NCBI RefSeq assembly: GCF_003731635.1
Contig: NZ_RCUA01000014.1
Location: 77,985-141,984 of the forward strand
Reading direction: 5' to 3'
Origin: Marisediminitalea oceani
Lineage (GTDB): Bacteria; Pseudomonadota; Gammaproteobacteria; Enterobacterales; Alteromonadaceae
DNA: 64,000 nucleotides
The notes under the pieces are model-generated. The model was not told where the DNA came from. It saw only the letters and a list, made by a program, of their open reading frames with translations, and made no database searches. Position 1 is the first letter of the stretch, and each line of letters starts with the position of its first letter. Below are positions 40,776-50,050 of the stretch, piece after piece. The position numbers and the translations under genes are program-made.

Positions 40776-42794
40776 CTAACGCGCAGCAGATGCCCGGCGC
40801 TGTTTAACCTTAAAAGTCAGCAGAAATTCAACTCCTTCGCCAATGTCGCTGCGGCATTCTATGCTGCCACCCAGCGCGCTGGTAATAATATTGTAAGTGA
40901 CATTTAAACCTAAGCCGGTACCTCCGTTTGCCCGGTTAGTGGTAAAAAACGGATTAAATATCTGTGGCAGATGCTCGGCGCTAATGCTTCTGCCATTATC
41001 ACGGTAGTTAAGCGAAAATTGTGTGTTGCCGCTATCTTCAATGACTATCAGGATCTGTCCTGCCGGAGTGTCTTTAAAGCCGTGATTAATTGAAATCATT
41101 ATCAGGTTACTCAACACCTGATAGAGCAGCCCCGGGTTAAGAACAACCACAATGTTGTCGGGGCAGGTCAGCGTGACGGCGGCCTGGGATTTTTTCAGCA
41201 CCGAATTTAAACTGGCAATCACTTCTGATACATAGTGAGACAGGTTGACTTCTCTGTCTTCCTCGCTGGTCTGATCGACGGCTATTTGCTTAAAGCCTTT
41301 AACCAGTTGCGCGGTTCGGTCAAGGTTAGTTTTTACCAGTTCACAAATTTCATTAGCGTCGGTGAGAAAAGCTTCAAAGTCGGTGGGTGTGAGTTTGCGG
41401 TTATTATAGCGTTTGGTAATGGCGTCGATGTCTTCCTTAAACTGAGTAATCCCCATCAGCCCTACGCCCACCGGAGTATTAATTTCGTGGGCCACGCCGG
41501 CGACTAAAGAGCCCAGGCTGGCCATTTTTTCCGACTCAATAAGTTTGTCCTGAGCTTCTTTTAAGCTCACCAGCATGTTTTCCAGTTCGGTATTAGAGGC
41601 ATTCAGATCGTGATTACGCTCCTGTAACTTCATGGCCAGTTCTTTCTTCTCCGAAATATCACGGGTAATGGCATAGCGTACTTTTTTGCCATTGAGCATA
41701 ATTCGGCTCAGAATAATTTCTGCCCAGAACTCAGTCCCATCAACTTTTTTATGTTTCCATTCAAAGCGGACGCTTTCCTGGCTATCGGTTGCGCCAAGGC
41801 GTTCAGGGACCAGGATTTTGGAAGGCACACCCTGTTCCTGAAACTCGGCTGAAATGTCCATGGGAGTAAGACCCACCACTTCCTCCTTGGATTGAAAGCC
41901 AAACAGCGTCAGGAACGCTTTGTTGCAGTCGATATAACGGTCGCCCTCGAGCCAGCAAAGGCCGTCAACGGATTCATTAAACAGGGTCTCGAAGCTTTCT
42001 TTTTGTTGCGAAAGCTTGATTTCCAGTTCTTTCTTCTCAGAAATATCCCGGGTACTGATGTAACGAACCTTTTTACCGTTCAATAAGGTAGTAGTGATCA
42101 GAACTTCAGCCCAGAACTCCGAACCGTCTACCCGCTTGTGCTTCCATTCGAATCTGACGCTTTCGTTATCCTCAGCTTCTTTGAGCCGGGCTGGTACAGA
42201 CTCGCTGAGCGGTTTACCATCGGCCTGAATAGCTGAGGAAATATCGGCAGGGTGGAGGCCTATGACCTGCTCTTTGCAGGTAAAACCGAACAGGCTCAAG
42301 AAAGCTTTGTTGCAATCGGTATAAAGCTCGTCCTCCAACAGGCATAATCCGTCCACCGAATCATTAAATAAGATCTCAAAGCTCTCTTTTTATTCGGCGA
42401 GCTTGAACTCGAGCTCCTTCTTTTCAGAGATATCGCGCCAGTTGGTATGAATAACCACCTCACCTTCGACCACCATCTTGGTGATCAGGACTTCTGCCCA
42501 GAAAGGCTGGGCATCAATGGTTTGGTGTACCCACTCAAATCGCACACTGCCTTGGTCAAGACAGTGATTAATATATTCGAGGCCTTTCTCTTCTGAATCC
42601 CGCCCGTCTGGTTGCTGCGGCGGGGAAAAATCGAACGGAGTTTTGCCTATAAGTTCTTCTTTGCGGGTCAGACCAACCATCTGCAGCATGGATGGATTAC
42701 AGTCAACAAAGGCTCCCTGTTTGAAAATGGCCAGTCCGTCTTTGGAGTTTTGAAAAACCGTTTCAAAGCCATTTTGTCGGGTTGAGTCCTGCAT
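40776..42794 (-). pseudogene. PAS-repeat soluble histidine kinase, broken by an in-frame TAA
   Basis: One reading frame of 672 codons from ATG 42794 to stop 40776, cut by a single TAA at 42390-42392. The frame is unchanged before and after. Three PAS/PAC units of about 130 residues follow each other, each closing with [12 protein letters not shown]. At the equivalent place in the next repeat the sequence is [10 protein letters not shown], where here it is KLAE-stop-KESFE, so a CAA Gln codon probably became TAA. After the PAS units come a coiled coil, HisKA with [13 protein letters not shown], and a HATPase. Two HATPase residues also differ from consensus: the N-box reads [11 protein letters not shown] (Asn replaced by Ile, codon 41094-41096), and the G1 box reads DNGRSIS (Gly replaced by Ser, 40986-40988). 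Together this suggests decay, though a sequencing error at the TAA is possible. A GTG at 42356 could start a shorter product. Confidence 0.85.
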
Positions 42795-42871
42795 CTTGCA
42801 TTGCCTGTGCGAAGAGTAAATAAATTGTCATTAATTCAAGCTAGCAAAAATACCCGAAAGTGCCACTCAGA

Positions 42872-44443
42872 TTACTCAATAATGAGTGCTCTGGCATTGG
42901 CCAGGGTGTCGGCTTCGCTAGCGGGTTTGTCCCAGCGGATGCGGTGAAAGCGAGGAAAGCGCAGGGCTACACCGGATTTATGTCGGGTGGACGGATGGAT
43001 GGCATCAAAGGCGACTTCCACTACTAATTCCTTTTTTACTTCCCGGACCGGTCCAAACCGGCCCATTGCATTGCGCCGCACCCAGTTATCCAGTTTTTTC
43101 AGTTCTTCGTCAGTAAAGCCCGAGTAGGCTTTGCCGATGGGTAACAAGGTGTCGTCCTGCCATACCCCAAAGGTAAAGTCAGAATAAAAACTGGAGCGTT
43201 TACCATGCCCGCGTTGGGCGTACATGACCACGGCATCAAGATGCAGAGCCTCACGCTTCCACTTATACCACTGACCGCTCGGGCGGCCTGGCTGATAACT
43301 GCTGTCTTTACGTTTCAGCATCAGGCCTTCAACACCGGCATCTTCTGCTGCGTCGGCATAAGTTTGCTGAAGCTGGGCATTGCTATCTACTGACAGTAAA
43401 GGCGATATTAGCAGGTGGTTGGCTGAGGCCCGGGAGAGCCAGTGTTCGAGTCGCTGACGTCTTTTAATCAGTGGTAAGGACGTAATGTCCTCATCGTTAT
43501 CTGTGAGCAGGTCGTAAACCACTATACCGGCGGGGCGTTCGGCGATGAGCTTCTTTGTCGGTTTCTTGCGATTAAGCCGTTGTTGTAGAGCATTGAAATA
43601 TTCAATTTTACCGTCGTTTATTACCAGCAGTTCACCGTCAATAACGCCGGGTTCTTCGATGCCTGCCAGGACGTCGGGAAAAGACTCACTGATGTCGTCA
43701 CCGGTGCGGCTGTAAAGGGCTTTGCCCTGCTCAGTGATTACCAGTTGGACGCGTATACCGTCGTACTTGTATTCAACCAGCCAGTCTTCAACGGATAGTT
43801 GCGTGGCTTTATCGTCAGGTAGCGGGTGCGACAGCATAACCGGATGGAAGGTGACTGCGCCGGAAATATCGGGTTTCTCTGCACGGCCTTCCAGCCAGTC
43901 AAATAATTCGCGGTAAGGGGGCTTAAGCGCGTGCCATAGGGTTTCAATTTCACTAACCGGTACATCGCCGTACTCAGCGAGGATACGTTTAACACTCCGC
44001 GCCGACAAACCAACCCTAAGACCCCGGGTGCCCAGCTTAAGCAACGACCAGCGCTGCTCGGCCGTTATACCGGATAGGTAATGCAGCAGCAGTGCTTTTA
44101 CCTGTTCGCGATTAGCCTGGCGAAACTGGTCGATGAGTTCTGCCAGCCCGGGTAACTCAATGCTGGTGGTCGCGTCGGGCCACAAATGAGCTACCGTTTC
44201 ACTCATTTCACCTACATAGTCATAACTCATGGCGAAGAGGTCGGGGTCTACCCGCTCCAGCATAAGATTTTTTACCGCATTGCGTTTAAAAAACTCAAAC
44301 TTTAAGGTGCCGGCCAGTGCCGCAATCGCCCAGCCGCGATCTGGGTCTGCCGTGTGCGCCAGGTAATGGCGGAGCAGTCTGCTTTTCTCATTATTACTGC
44401 TGGTAAAATACAGCTGCTGAAGGAGTTGCGAAAAAGCTTCCAT
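42872..44443 (-). CDS. ATP-dependent DNA ligase of the ligase-associated repair cluster
   Basis: 523-residue ATP-dependent DNA ligase. N-terminal helical DNA-binding domain about 1-190. Nucleotidyltransferase domain: motif I EYKYDGIRVQL with nucleophile Lys226, motif III region RTGDDISESFPDV and DGELLV, motif IV GVEGLMLKRKDSSY, motif V WYKWKR. C-terminal OB fold ends FPRFHRIRWDKPASEADT with motif VI. It matches the ligase found in bacterial clusters with Lhr-Core helicase, an MBL-fold exonuclease and a metallophosphoesterase (first studied in Pseudomonas putida). Its start overlaps the end of the exonuclease gene by one base. It is separate from the essential NAD-dependent LigA. Confidence 0.93.
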   Translation of the reverse strand: MEAFSQLLQQLYFTSSNNEKSRLLRHYLAHTADPDRGWAIAALAGTLKFEFFKRNAVKNLMLERVDPDLFAMSYDYVGEMSETVAHLWPDATTSIELPGLAELIDQFRQANREQVKALLLHYLSGITAEQRWSLLKLGTRGLRVGLSARSVKRILAEYGDVPVSEIETLWHALKPPYRELFDWLEGRAEKPDISGAVTFHPVMLSHPLPDDKATQLSVEDWLVEYKYDGIRVQLVITEQGKALYSRTGDDISESFPDVLAGIEEPGVIDGELLVINDGKIEYFNALQQRLNRKKPTKKLIAERPAGIVVYDLLTDNDEDITSLPLIKRRQRLEHWLSRASANHLLISPLLSVDSNAQLQQTYADAAEDAGVEGLMLKRKDSSYQPGRPSGQWYKWKREALHLDAVVMYAQRGHGKRSSFYSDFTFGVWQDDTLLPIGKAYSGFTDEELKKLDNWVRRNAMGRFGPVREVKKELVVEVAFDAIHPSTRHKSGVALRFPRFHRIRWDKPASEADTLANARALIIE

Positions 44444-45471
44444 TAGTCTGTGGCATCCTCGTCATAGCCAATCAGCGACAATGCCCGGGCTTTTACACCC
44501 TTAGTAGTGAGCTGATGCAGCAAAGCGTCCTCTCGCCCATGGGTAATCCACACTTCTCCCGGACTGACTTCGTCGATGGTATCCAGCAATGCCTGCCAGT
44601 CACAGTGGTCAGACACTATCAGAGGGAGCTCGACCTGACGCTGATGGGCCCGGGCACGGATTTGCATCCAGCCGGATGCCATGGCTTTGCGTACTTCAGG
44701 TAACGACCGCGACCAGCGATCGCTTAGGGCAGACGGTGGCGCCAGCACTATCTCACCGGCCAGCTCCGACTTATCGGCAACATCCGCCACGTCAATTAGC
44801 TGACCGAGTCTGATGCCGTGTTCTTCATATAAATCACAAAGCCTGCGTTGGGCGCCGTGCAGATAAATTGGCTGGTTGTAGCCCAGGGCCCGCAGGCCAA
44901 GGATCATCCGTTGGCATTTTCCCAGCGCATAAACGCCTACCAGATGGCAGCGTTCAGGAAACAGAGCAAGTGATTGCAGCAGTTTTTTACACTCCTGCTC
45001 AATAGGCGGGTGCTTAAACACCGGCAGGGCGAAGGTCGCCTCGGTAATAAAAACATCGCAGTCTATGGCGGTAAAGGGCGGGCATGTGGGATCCGGCTGG
45101 CGTTTATAATCGCCGGAAATCACCACCCGGGTGCCGCGGTAACTTAGCAGAATTTGGGCGGAGCCGAGGATATGCCCGGCGGGGTAAAACGTGCAGCTGA
45201 CCGGATCGTCCGGATCGCCCAACTCAATAGTGTGGCCGTAGTCGAGCGCCTCAACGGTTTGCGCCATATCCTCACCGTAACGGGTACGCATAATAGCAAT
45301 GGTAGGCGCTGTAGCCACTACGCTGTGATGCCCGCTAATAGCATGGTCGGCGTGCCCATGGGTGATGAGGGCGCGATTTACCGGTGCGGTAGGATCGATG
45401 TAACAATCAGCGGCAACGCAATAAAGGCCGTTATCCCGTGGTTGTAGCCACTTGTCTGCTTGCAAAAACAC
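44443..45471 (-). CDS. Ligase-associated MBL-fold DNA exonuclease
   Basis: 342-residue metallo-beta-lactamase fold protein of the ligase-associated exonuclease family. Metal-binding HGHADH motif near 39-44 (ITHGHADHAISG), His of motif III in FYPAGHILGSAQIL, and Asp in VISGDYK near 120. Later SDHCDW and WITHGRED are typical of beta-CASP-like nucleases in this family. ATG 45471 begins the operon with the DNA ligase, overlapping it by one base (TAATG). The helicase and phosphoesterase genes of the same repair system are on the opposite strand 480 bases away. Expected activity: DNA end processing before ligation; this is family inference. Confidence 0.9.
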   Translation of the reverse strand: MFLQADKWLQPRDNGLYCVAADCYIDPTAPVNRALITHGHADHAISGHHSVVATAPTIAIMRTRYGEDMAQTVEALDYGHTIELGDPDDPVSCTFYPAGHILGSAQILLSYRGTRVVISGDYKRQPDPTCPPFTAIDCDVFITEATFALPVFKHPPIEQECKKLLQSLALFPERCHLVGVYALGKCQRMILGLRALGYNQPIYLHGAQRRLCDLYEEHGIRLGQLIDVADVADKSELAGEIVLAPPSALSDRWSRSLPEVRKAMASGWMQIRARAHQRQVELPLIVSDHCDWQALLDTIDEVSPGEVWITHGREDALLHQLTTKGVKARALSLIGYDEDATD

Positions 45472-45522
45472 TCCGTTAAATTAGCCATTTGGCTTCTTTT
45501 ACGCGGTGTTAGTCAGAAAAGC

Positions 45523-45852
45523 TCAATAGCCGCCTTTAACGATGTAATATTCGCCGTCAGAGGTCAATGAAACATGCAATTCAGCCACTTCGTCGATGGT
45601 TTTACGGCCGATTTTTTTCCCTGTATTCAGGCAGGTGAATTGCTGATAGGCCATACCGTCGGCAAACGGGGCTTCAAAAGACACATTTTCTAAAAAACGA
45701 TAGCATTTTTGCTGGCTGTCAAAAGTAATTAATCGGCTCATGGGCACATCACCATGGGTCCGGCCGATGGTCGGTAATGGCCCCTCACTGCAGGCAGTGA
45801 TGAGTCCGGCAAGGCCAATAAGTAAGCAACGTCGTGCGGTAAATAAATTCAT
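45523..45852 (-). CDS. Small lipoprotein between the two halves of the repair cluster
   Basis: 109-residue predicted lipoprotein. Signal with lipobox LITACSEG, lipidated Cys about 21. The mature part is unremarkable, with two Cys (QQKCYRF and FTCLNTGKK) that could form a disulfide, and it ends SDGEYYIVKGGY. No family was recognised. It is upstream of the exonuclease gene on the same strand (51-base gap), so it may be cotranscribed, and is divergent from the helicase. No function is proposed. The Cys pair and lipid anchor suggest an envelope protein unrelated to the DNA repair enzymes. Confidence 0.6.
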   Translation of the reverse strand: MNLFTARRCLLIGLAGLITACSEGPLPTIGRTHGDVPMSRLITFDSQQKCYRFLENVSFEAPFADGMAYQQFTCLNTGKKIGRKTIDEVAELHVSLTSDGEYYIVKGGY

Positions 45853-45920
45853 TCAGATGAACACATTAACAAAATGAACCGGCAGTATAGCGAATGTTGC
45901 GAAGGGTATTAAACCGCTTT

Positions 45921-45939
45921 GTGTCAGGACACGTATACT
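45921..45939 (+). promoter_or_regulatory. Palindrome next to a -10 element before the Lhr helicase
   Basis: GTGTCAGGACAC (45921-45932) is an inverted repeat of 5 bp arms with AG between. TATACT, a good -10, follows at 45934-45939, 17 bases before the TTG start. A regulator bound here would block the promoter. It is not a SOS (LexA) box. Confidence 0.4.
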
Positions 45940-45955
45940 CTTAACACATAACTAA

Positions 45956-48427
45956 TTGGATTTGTTGCTGCTTTTGAGTTTGCCGTTACCCGCCGAATTT
46001 ACCGCATGGTTTACCCGTCAGGGCTGGTCATTGCGAGCCTATCAACAGGACATGCTTAACCGTGGGGAAACGGAGCAGTCGACGCTGCTGATAGCCCCTA
46101 CCGGCGCCGGTAAAACCTTGTCAGGGTTTCTGCCGTCACTGGTAGACTTACAGCATGAAACCGCAGAATATCTGCATACGCTATACATTTCGCCTTTAAA
46201 AGCATTAACCCAGGATATTCATCGTAATTTGTTGCGCCCCATAGAAGAAATGGAGCTGCCAATTACGGTGGAGACACGCACCGGTGATACGCCGTCGCAC
46301 AAACGTCAGCGCCAGCGTAAGCGTCCCCCGCATATTCTGCTTACGACCCCTGAATCGTTAATGCTGATGCTCTCTTATACTGATGCACCGAAAATATTTG
46401 GCAAGCTAAAAACTGTTATTATCGACGAAGTTCACAGCCTGATTGGCAACAAACGCGGCGATTTCACTACCCTTGCCCTGGCCCGGCTGGAATCGCTGGC
46501 ACCCGGTTTCAAGCGCATCGGTTTGTCGGCGACGGTAGCTAAACCGAAGCTGGTGGCCGACTGGTTGGGGCCTACCGGAGAACCTGCCGCGCTGCTTGAG
46601 GTTGAAGATACTGCCAAACCAGCCATCAACATTTTACGCTCAGAGCAGCGCATGCCCTTCGGCGGCTTTATGGCCAAATACGCCATTGGGGATATTTATC
46701 AGGCTATCGCCAATGCCGCGACTACCCTGGTGTTTGTGAACACACGTGCACAGGCTGAATTGTTGTTTCAGTTGTTATGGTCAGAGAACGCCCAGGTACT
46801 GCCTATCGCCCTCTACCATGGTTCGCTGAGTAAGGAGCAGCGCCGTAAAACCGAAGAAATGATGGCCTCCGGAAAGCTTCGGGCTATCGTAACCACGTCC
46901 GCCCTTGAACTGGGCATAGACTGGGGGGATGTGGATTTGGTTATTCAGGTTGGCGCCCCAAAAGGGGTTAGTCGCCTGCTACAACGTATCGGGCGGGCTA
47001 ATCACCGGTTTGAGGAAGCCAGTGAAGCCTTGCTGGTGCCGGCTAACCGCTTTGAGGCGCTGGAGTGTCAGGCCGCCATTGAGGCGATTAATCAGGGCGC
47101 GCGTGACGGTGCTTTGGTGCAGCCCGGCGCTATGGATATTATCCCGCAGTTTATCATTAACTGTGCCTGCTCCGGTGCGGTGACGCCTGAAGCTCTGTAT
47201 CAACAAATTCTCAATGCTTCACCTTATCAGGGGCTGGCAGCCGATGAGTTCAATCAATTGTGGCAATTCAGTGTGGATGGTGGTTATGCACTGCAAGGGT
47301 ATGAACGCTATCAGCGATTAACCCAGCAACCAGACGGTACCTTTAAACCGGCCAGTCAGCGGGTGGTCCAGCGTCATCGGCAGAATATCGGCACCATTGT
47401 GGAAGCGGGGAAGCTTAAAGTGAAGCGGATCCGGCGCGGTAATCAGGGCAAGATTATCGGCGAGGTGGAAGAGTACTTTGCGCAGCAGCTTACGCCGGGC
47501 GATACGTTTTTGTTTGCCGGTGAAATGCTGCGCTTTGAGGCCATACGGGATATGCAGTTACATGCCAGGCCAGATAAAGGCAAAGAGCCGAAAATTCCAA
47601 GTTATGTGGGTGGTCAGTTACCGCTTTCAACCTATCTGGCCGATGGGGTACGGGCGTTATTAAATGAGCGCGCTCAGTGGCAGGCGTTACCCGGGCAGGT
47701 GCGTGAGTGGCTTAGCCTGCAACAGGCTTTCTCGCAAATTCCGGCCCGGGATAAGGTGCTTATCGAACAGTTTCCTTACCGCCGCGCGTTTTATTCACTG
47801 TATTACACCTTTGAGGGCCGCAAGGCTAATCAGACGCTGGGCATGTTGCTGACCCGGCGGATGGAAAAGCTTGGCCTTAAGCCACTAAGTTTCAGTGTAA
47901 CAGATTACGGGTTGTCGGTATGTGCGCTCAAGCCGCTGGATGAAAGTCATATCGCTACGTTATTCCAGCCGGATATTCTCGGCGATGAACTGGAAGACTG
48001 GATGCTTAACGCGCCTATGCTTAAACGCTCATTCCGCCAGGTGGCTATTGTCAGCGGGCTTACCGAACAGCGCTATCACAGTACACGCAAAACCATGAAG
48101 CAGGTGACCTTTTCCACCGATTTAATTTACGATACGCTGCGTGAATACGAGCCCGATCATATTCTGCTCAAGGTAGCCCGCGAAGATGCCGAGCGTGAGT
48201 TGCTCGATCTCCGGCGACTAGCAGATACTTTGATACGATTTGTCGGGAAAACCCAGTTTATTGATTTACCCAAGGTGTCACCCATGGCGATCCCCATTGT
48301 GCTGGATGTACGCAGTGAACAGGTTAAAGGCGCTGGCGAGCAGGCGCTGCTTGATCAGGCTGCACTCTATGCCGAAGCCGAATCCATGCTTGATGAGGTC
48401 AGAGCGTTGCTGTCAGGTGACGGCTAA
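45956..48427 (+). CDS. Lhr-Core type DEXH helicase (ligase-associated)
   Basis: 823-residue superfamily 2 helicase. Motif I APTGAGKTLSGFLPSL near 47-62, Ia SPLKALTQDI, II DEVH near 161, III GLSATV, IV YHGSLSKEQR, V SALELGIDWGDVDLVIQVG and VI RLLQRIGRANHR. The winged-helix and Lhr-specific C-terminal domain follows, ending in SEQVKGAGEQALLDQAA. It has the size of Lhr-Core (about 820-850), not the 1,500-residue full-length Lhr. The start is TTG 45956, with in-frame TTG alternatives nearby. Together with the phosphoesterase directly downstream (2 bases) it forms the plus-strand half of the ligase-associated repair cluster. Lhr-Core enzymes are 3'-to-5' DNA translocases. Confidence 0.93.
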   Translation: MDLLLLLSLPLPAEFTAWFTRQGWSLRAYQQDMLNRGETEQSTLLIAPTGAGKTLSGFLPSLVDLQHETAEYLHTLYISPLKALTQDIHRNLLRPIEEMELPITVETRTGDTPSHKRQRQRKRPPHILLTTPESLMLMLSYTDAPKIFGKLKTVIIDEVHSLIGNKRGDFTTLALARLESLAPGFKRIGLSATVAKPKLVADWLGPTGEPAALLEVEDTAKPAINILRSEQRMPFGGFMAKYAIGDIYQAIANAATTLVFVNTRAQAELLFQLLWSENAQVLPIALYHGSLSKEQRRKTEEMMASGKLRAIVTTSALELGIDWGDVDLVIQVGAPKGVSRLLQRIGRANHRFEEASEALLVPANRFEALECQAAIEAINQGARDGALVQPGAMDIIPQFIINCACSGAVTPEALYQQILNASPYQGLAADEFNQLWQFSVDGGYALQGYERYQRLTQQPDGTFKPASQRVVQRHRQNIGTIVEAGKLKVKRIRRGNQGKIIGEVEEYFAQQLTPGDTFLFAGEMLRFEAIRDMQLHARPDKGKEPKIPSYVGGQLPLSTYLADGVRALLNERAQWQALPGQVREWLSLQQAFSQIPARDKVLIEQFPYRRAFYSLYYTFEGRKANQTLGMLLTRRMEKLGLKPLSFSVTDYGLSVCALKPLDESHIATLFQPDILGDELEDWMLNAPMLKRSFRQVAIVSGLTEQRYHSTRKTMKQVTFSTDLIYDTLREYEPDHILLKVAREDAERELLDLRRLADTLIRFVGKTQFIDLPKVSPMAIPIVLDVRSEQVKGAGEQALLDQAALYAEAESMLDEVRALLSGDG

Positions 48428-48429
48428 AC

Positions 48430-49155
48430 ATGCTTTCAACTCCTCAGTTACAACAGTTAACCGAAACCAGACAGGTATTCCCTGTCCGGTTTGGCGGTAG
48501 CTTATGGCTACTCGATAGCCGAGCGGCGCTGTACTGGCCGGAACAGGACTGTCTGCTACTGGCCGACCTGCATTTTGAAAAAGGCAGTTACCTTTCGCAA
48601 TATGCTTCGCCGGTGCCTCGTTACGACTCCAGGGCAACGCTGAAGAGCATTGCGACCCTGCTGGCATGTTACAAACCTGAGCGCGTGCTCTGTCTGGGTG
48701 ATAGCTTCCATGATATTCACGCATTTGATCGCTTTTTAGCCGATGATGTCGCCCAACTTAAGGCGTTAGTGCTGAGTGTGAAAGAGTGGATTTGGCTGGA
48801 AGGGAACCATGATCCCCAGGTGCCTGAAGCGCTGGGTGGGCTGCGGGCCGAGAGTTATCCACTCCGCACTCAGCAGGGCAGCCTGATTCATTGCCGGCAT
48901 ATTCCACAGCATAACAATGGCTTGCAGATTGTCGGTCACTTCCACCCTAAAGCCGGGTTTGCTTCAGGCAAGCGGCGTTTTAGCGGCAAAAGCCTGGTGA
49001 CCACTGATACCCTGATGCTGATGCCGGCACTCGGTCAGTATACCGGTGGGTTGAATATAGAGGATGAGGTACTAACGGCACTGGCGCCTAAACCGCAGCG
49101 CCAGTGCTATGTATTGTGTGAGCAGCGCGTTATTGCGCTGCCTGCTGGTAGCTAG
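48430..49155 (+). CDS. pdeM: Ligase-associated DNA damage response metallophosphoesterase
   Basis: 241-residue calcineurin-like phosphoesterase (MPE of the ligase-associated cluster). Metal-site motifs: LADLHFEKGS near 44, GDSFHD near 89, EGNHDP near 121, and VGHFHPKAGF near 175. In Pseudomonas putida the homologue is a manganese-dependent DNA nuclease. It begins two bases after the helicase stop, so it is coexpressed with it. A stretch of the protein, FPVRFGGSLWLLDSRAALYW, is the usual opening of this family. Convergent with aguB, with only one base between the stops, and no terminator seen. Confidence 0.93.
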   Translation: MLSTPQLQQLTETRQVFPVRFGGSLWLLDSRAALYWPEQDCLLLADLHFEKGSYLSQYASPVPRYDSRATLKSIATLLACYKPERVLCLGDSFHDIHAFDRFLADDVAQLKALVLSVKEWIWLEGNHDPQVPEALGGLRAESYPLRTQQGSLIHCRHIPQHNNGLQIVGHFHPKAGFASGKRRFSGKSLVTTDTLMLMPALGQYTGGLNIEDEVLTALAPKPQRQCYVLCEQRVIALPAGS

Positions 49156-49156
49156 G

Positions 49157-50050
49157 CTAATCGCGCCAGCGTTTTACCAGATCATCGTAGGCGTCGATGC
49201 GGCGGTCGCGGAAGTAAGGCCAGATTCGCTTAACCTGTTCAGTGCGGGTCATATCCAGATCCACCAGTAAGGTTTCTTCCTTATCACTGCTCGCCTGGGC
49301 AAGGATCTCACCCTGTGGACCGGCAACAAAGCTCTGTCCCCAGAACTGAATACCCGGATCGCCTTCGGTTGGCGATGTTTCAAAACCGGTGCGGTTAGCC
49401 ACGATCACCGGCACCGAATTGGCTACGGCATGGGCACGCTGAATGGTGTGCCAGGCATCGTGCTGGCGCTTACGCTCATCTTCACTATCGGTCATGTCCC
49501 AACCGATGGCGGTGGGATAAAACAGAATTTCAGCACCGGCCATGGCCATCAGGCGCGCGGCTTCCGGGTACCACTGGTCCCAGCATACCAACACGCCCAG
49601 TTTACCCACACTGGTTTTAATCGGCTCAAAACCCATATCGCCTGGGGTAAAATAAAACTTCTCATAAAAACCCGGATCATCCGGAATGTGCATTTTGCGA
49701 TACTTTCCGGCAATCTCGCGACTGCGGTCGAACACTACCGCAGTGTTGTGATAGAGCCCGGAGCCGCGTTTTTCAAACAATGAGGTCACCAGCACGATAT
49801 TGTGCTGTTCAGCGATTTCGCCAAAAAAGTCGGTCGCCGGGCCGGGAATCGGTTCGGCCAAATCAAAGGCGTCGGTATCTTCGTTCTGGCAGAAGTACAA
49901 TGTGCTGTGCAGCTCTTGCAGTAAAATCAGCTCGGCGCCTTGTTCAGCCAGCTCGGCAATTTTGGCCGCGCTTTTATTCCAGTTGGTGGCTTTATCGTTG
50001 TCGGCGACAGACTGTTGTACCAGCCCAACCTTTAAGGTGCGCTCAGACAT
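49157..50050 (-). CDS. aguB: N-carbamoylputrescine amidase
   Basis: 297-residue nitrilase-superfamily amidase that turns N-carbamoylputrescine into putrescine, CO2 and ammonia. Catalytic triad: Glu in LLQELHST near 43, Lys in GKYRKMHIPDD near 117, Cys in VLVCWDQWYPEAAR near 155. Also FYEKFYFTPGD and QFWGQSFVAGPQGE, characteristic of AguB. Start ATG 50050 overlaps the aguA stop by 8 bases, so the two are coupled. In this pathway arginine decarboxylase supplies agmatine; its gene is not in the window. Confidence 0.95.
   Translation of the reverse strand: MSERTLKVGLVQQSVADNDKATNWNKSAAKIAELAEQGAELILLQELHSTLYFCQNEDTDAFDLAEPIPGPATDFFGEIAEQHNIVLVTSLFEKRGSGLYHNTAVVFDRSREIAGKYRKMHIPDDPGFYEKFYFTPGDMGFEPIKTSVGKLGVLVCWDQWYPEAARLMAMAGAEILFYPTAIGWDMTDSEDERKRQHDAWHTIQRAHAVANSVPVIVANRTGFETSPTEGDPGIQFWGQSFVAGPQGEILAQASSDKEETLLVDLDMTRTEQVKRIWPYFRDRRIDAYDDLVKRWRD

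Noticed and set aside
42356..42392. Frameshift in the PAS kinase gene
   Set aside because: The frame is identical on both sides of the interruption; only a TAA codon in place of a Gln codon is needed to explain it.
45921..45932. LexA (SOS) box upstream of the Lhr-Core helicase
   Set aside because: GTGTCAGGACAC lacks the CTGT-N8-ACAG pattern of gammaproteobacterial LexA boxes.
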